Origin: an uncultured Clostridia bacterium
GTDB lineage: Bacteria > Bacillota > Clostridia > Christensenellales > Borkfalkiaceae
Length of the DNA: 13,540 nt
Direction: 5' to 3'
Assembly: GCA_934273135.1 (NCBI GenBank)
Contig: CAKQSU010000010.1
Coordinates: 1-13,540 of the forward strand
This document shows, in pieces, positions 12,605 to 13,540 of this stretch. A program made the position numbers and the translations under genes. Numbering within the stretch: the stretch's first letter is position 1; every line of letters starts with the position of its first letter. The notes below the pieces were generated by a model. That model had not been told where the DNA came from, did not search any database, and saw nothing but the letters and a program-made list of their open reading frames with translations.

Positions 12605-13540
12605 TTACTGTAATATAATCACAAAGTCGAAGGTGTCCTGCTCGCCGATGAGAGTATACACTTCAAGGTGTGAAAAAGCCTTTGTAAAAGCTTCGTAAGC
12701 TTCGTCGGTTTCGTTTAAAGCGTCCTTGCCGATTATCGCAATCAAAAATTCGTTTTCGTCCGAGACTACTTTTTTTATGCCGTCTTTTGCGGCTTTCAAC
12801 CTGTCCTTATCGGCGGCAAGCATTTGTTTTCCGCAAAAACTTATGTATTCTCCCTCGGCAATATCCACTCCGCCGACCGTAGTGGAACGCACGGCTTTGC
12901 AGACCTCTATCGTCTTGCTTTTTCCCATGGCTTCCGTCATTAAGGAAAATATTTCCTCGGCGTTTTCGCAAGACAAATCGAGCGCGGAAAGCGCGGAATA
13001 CCCGTCGCCGACGCTTTTTGCTTTTAAAACGAAAATCTTGCTTTTCGTATAAATTTCCGCGCTTTTTTCGGCTACGGGAATAATGTTTCCGTTGTCGGGA
13101 AGAACAAAAATATTGTCGGCGTTAAGCGCGTCGTAAGCGTCCAAAAAATCCTCCGTAGACGGGTTTTTGCCCTGTCCGCCGTCGATTACGATATCCGCGC
13201 CAAGCTCCTCAAAAGTATCTTTAAGCCCCTTGCCGGTAGCGACCGCAACCACGCCGAAAGGCTTCCTCACGGCGTTCTTTTTGAATTTTTGCTTATTCTT
13301 TTCGTTCGACTTAACCGTTCCCTCGTGTTGGAGCGTCATATTTTCGATTTTAATCGTTAAAAACTCGCCGTACTTTTGGCAATGATTAAGCACGTTGCCG
13401 GGGTTGAAGGTGTGAACGTGAACTTTTACTATCGTTCCGTTTTTAAAGCACACTATGGAATCGCCGAAAGTTTTAATTTCTTCGATGAATTTTTCGGTGT
13501 CGAATGAATTTACGTCGATTTTAGAATTCTGCAATCTCAA
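12605..13540 (-). CDS. fakA: Fatty acid kinase FakA (YloV/DAK2-type), C-terminal part
   Basis: The visible 311 residues are the middle and C-terminal parts of FakA. FakA phosphorylates the carboxyl group of fatty acids bound to FakB/DegV proteins. The frame is open to the window edge, so the N-terminal DhaL-like ATP-binding domain (roughly the first 230-240 residues) lies beyond 13540. The apparent first codon there is a TTG inside the gene. Marks, counting visible residues, are FGDSIV (25-30), KVHVHT (39-44, the histidines of the middle domain), IKIENM with QH just after it (63-72), and a C-terminal FakB-interacting region from about 95 with DGGQGKNPSTEDF. A basic linker (KNKQKFKKNAVRK) separates the last two. 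It is followed by the DegV gene, forming a fakA-fakB pair. Confidence 0.93.
   Translation of the reverse strand: MRLQNSKIDVNSFDTEKFIEEIKTFGDSIVCFKNGTIVKVHVHTFNPGNVLNHCQKYGEFLTIKIENMTLQHEGTVKSNEKNKQKFKKNAVRKPFGVVAVATGKGLKDTFEELGADIVIDGGQGKNPSTEDFLDAYDALNADNIFVLPDNGNIIPVAEKSAEIYTKSKIFVLKAKSVGDGYSALSALDLSCENAEEIFSLMTEAMGKSKTIEVCKAVRSTTVGGVDIAEGEYISFCGKQMLAADKDRLKAAKDGIKKVVSDENEFLIAIIGKDALNETDEAYEAFTKAFSHLEVYTLIGEQDTFDFVIILQ

Overview
The window looks like a chromosome segment from an anaerobic low-to-mid G+C Gram-positive (Bacillota, Clostridia-like, probably an uncultured gut lineage). The reasons are strong GGAGG-type ribosome binding sites before nearly every gene, sigma-A style promoters with 17-nt spacers, a biotin ligase without the repressor domain, a FakA/DegV fatty-acid kinase pair, and a GGGtGRT-family gene paired with a NifU-like gene. 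This placement is inference; no rRNA or tRNA gene is present to fix it.

Left part (1-4500, minus strand). Two transcription units run leftward. tyrS-yigZ-recX-birA is a tight cluster with overlaps of 4 and 14 nt, read from a promoter at 4399-4427. Below it the S10 ribosomal-protein operon (rpsJ, rplC, continuing off the window) has its own near-consensus promoter (1025-1053) behind an A/T-rich tract. Its untranslated leader is about 325 nt and carries several hairpins plus a terminator-like attenuator at 840-875.

Middle part (4450-8870). A divergent strong promoter drives a two-gene plus-strand operon: a NifU/IscU-like scaffold homologue and a GGGtGRT-family protein, ending at a good terminator. 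Next comes an A/T-rich accessory block with a minus-strand AAA-type ATPase/DUF4143 gene. Its perfect-consensus promoter is overlaid by three 16-bp direct repeats spaced exactly 33 bp apart. The block is bracketed by a duplicated half-terminator, which suggests insertion. A 57-bp palindromic element and an unrecognised seven-helix membrane protein follow, closed by a 24-bp-arm bidirectional terminator.

Right part (8870-13540). An orphan MalK/MsmX-like ABC ATPase (minus) has lost the LSGGQ signature and the H-loop histidine. Divergent from it is a two-gene plus operon: a carbamoyltransferase-fold protein lacking the carbamoyl-phosphate motifs, followed by a YfbR-type 5'-deoxynucleotidase. Beyond a second bidirectional terminator, a DegV/FakB-like lipid-binding protein and the C-terminal part of FakA form a minus-strand fatty-acid kinase unit, truncated by the window edge. 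A 13-bp sequence, TATAAGTCGATTA, recurs three times in gaps beside the minus-strand genes of this part.

The least explained items are the NifU-like/GGGtGRT operon, the repeat-controlled ATPase promoter, the S10 leader attenuator, and two homologues of well-known enzymes (ABC ATPase, carbamoyltransferase) that appear to have lost their catalytic motifs.
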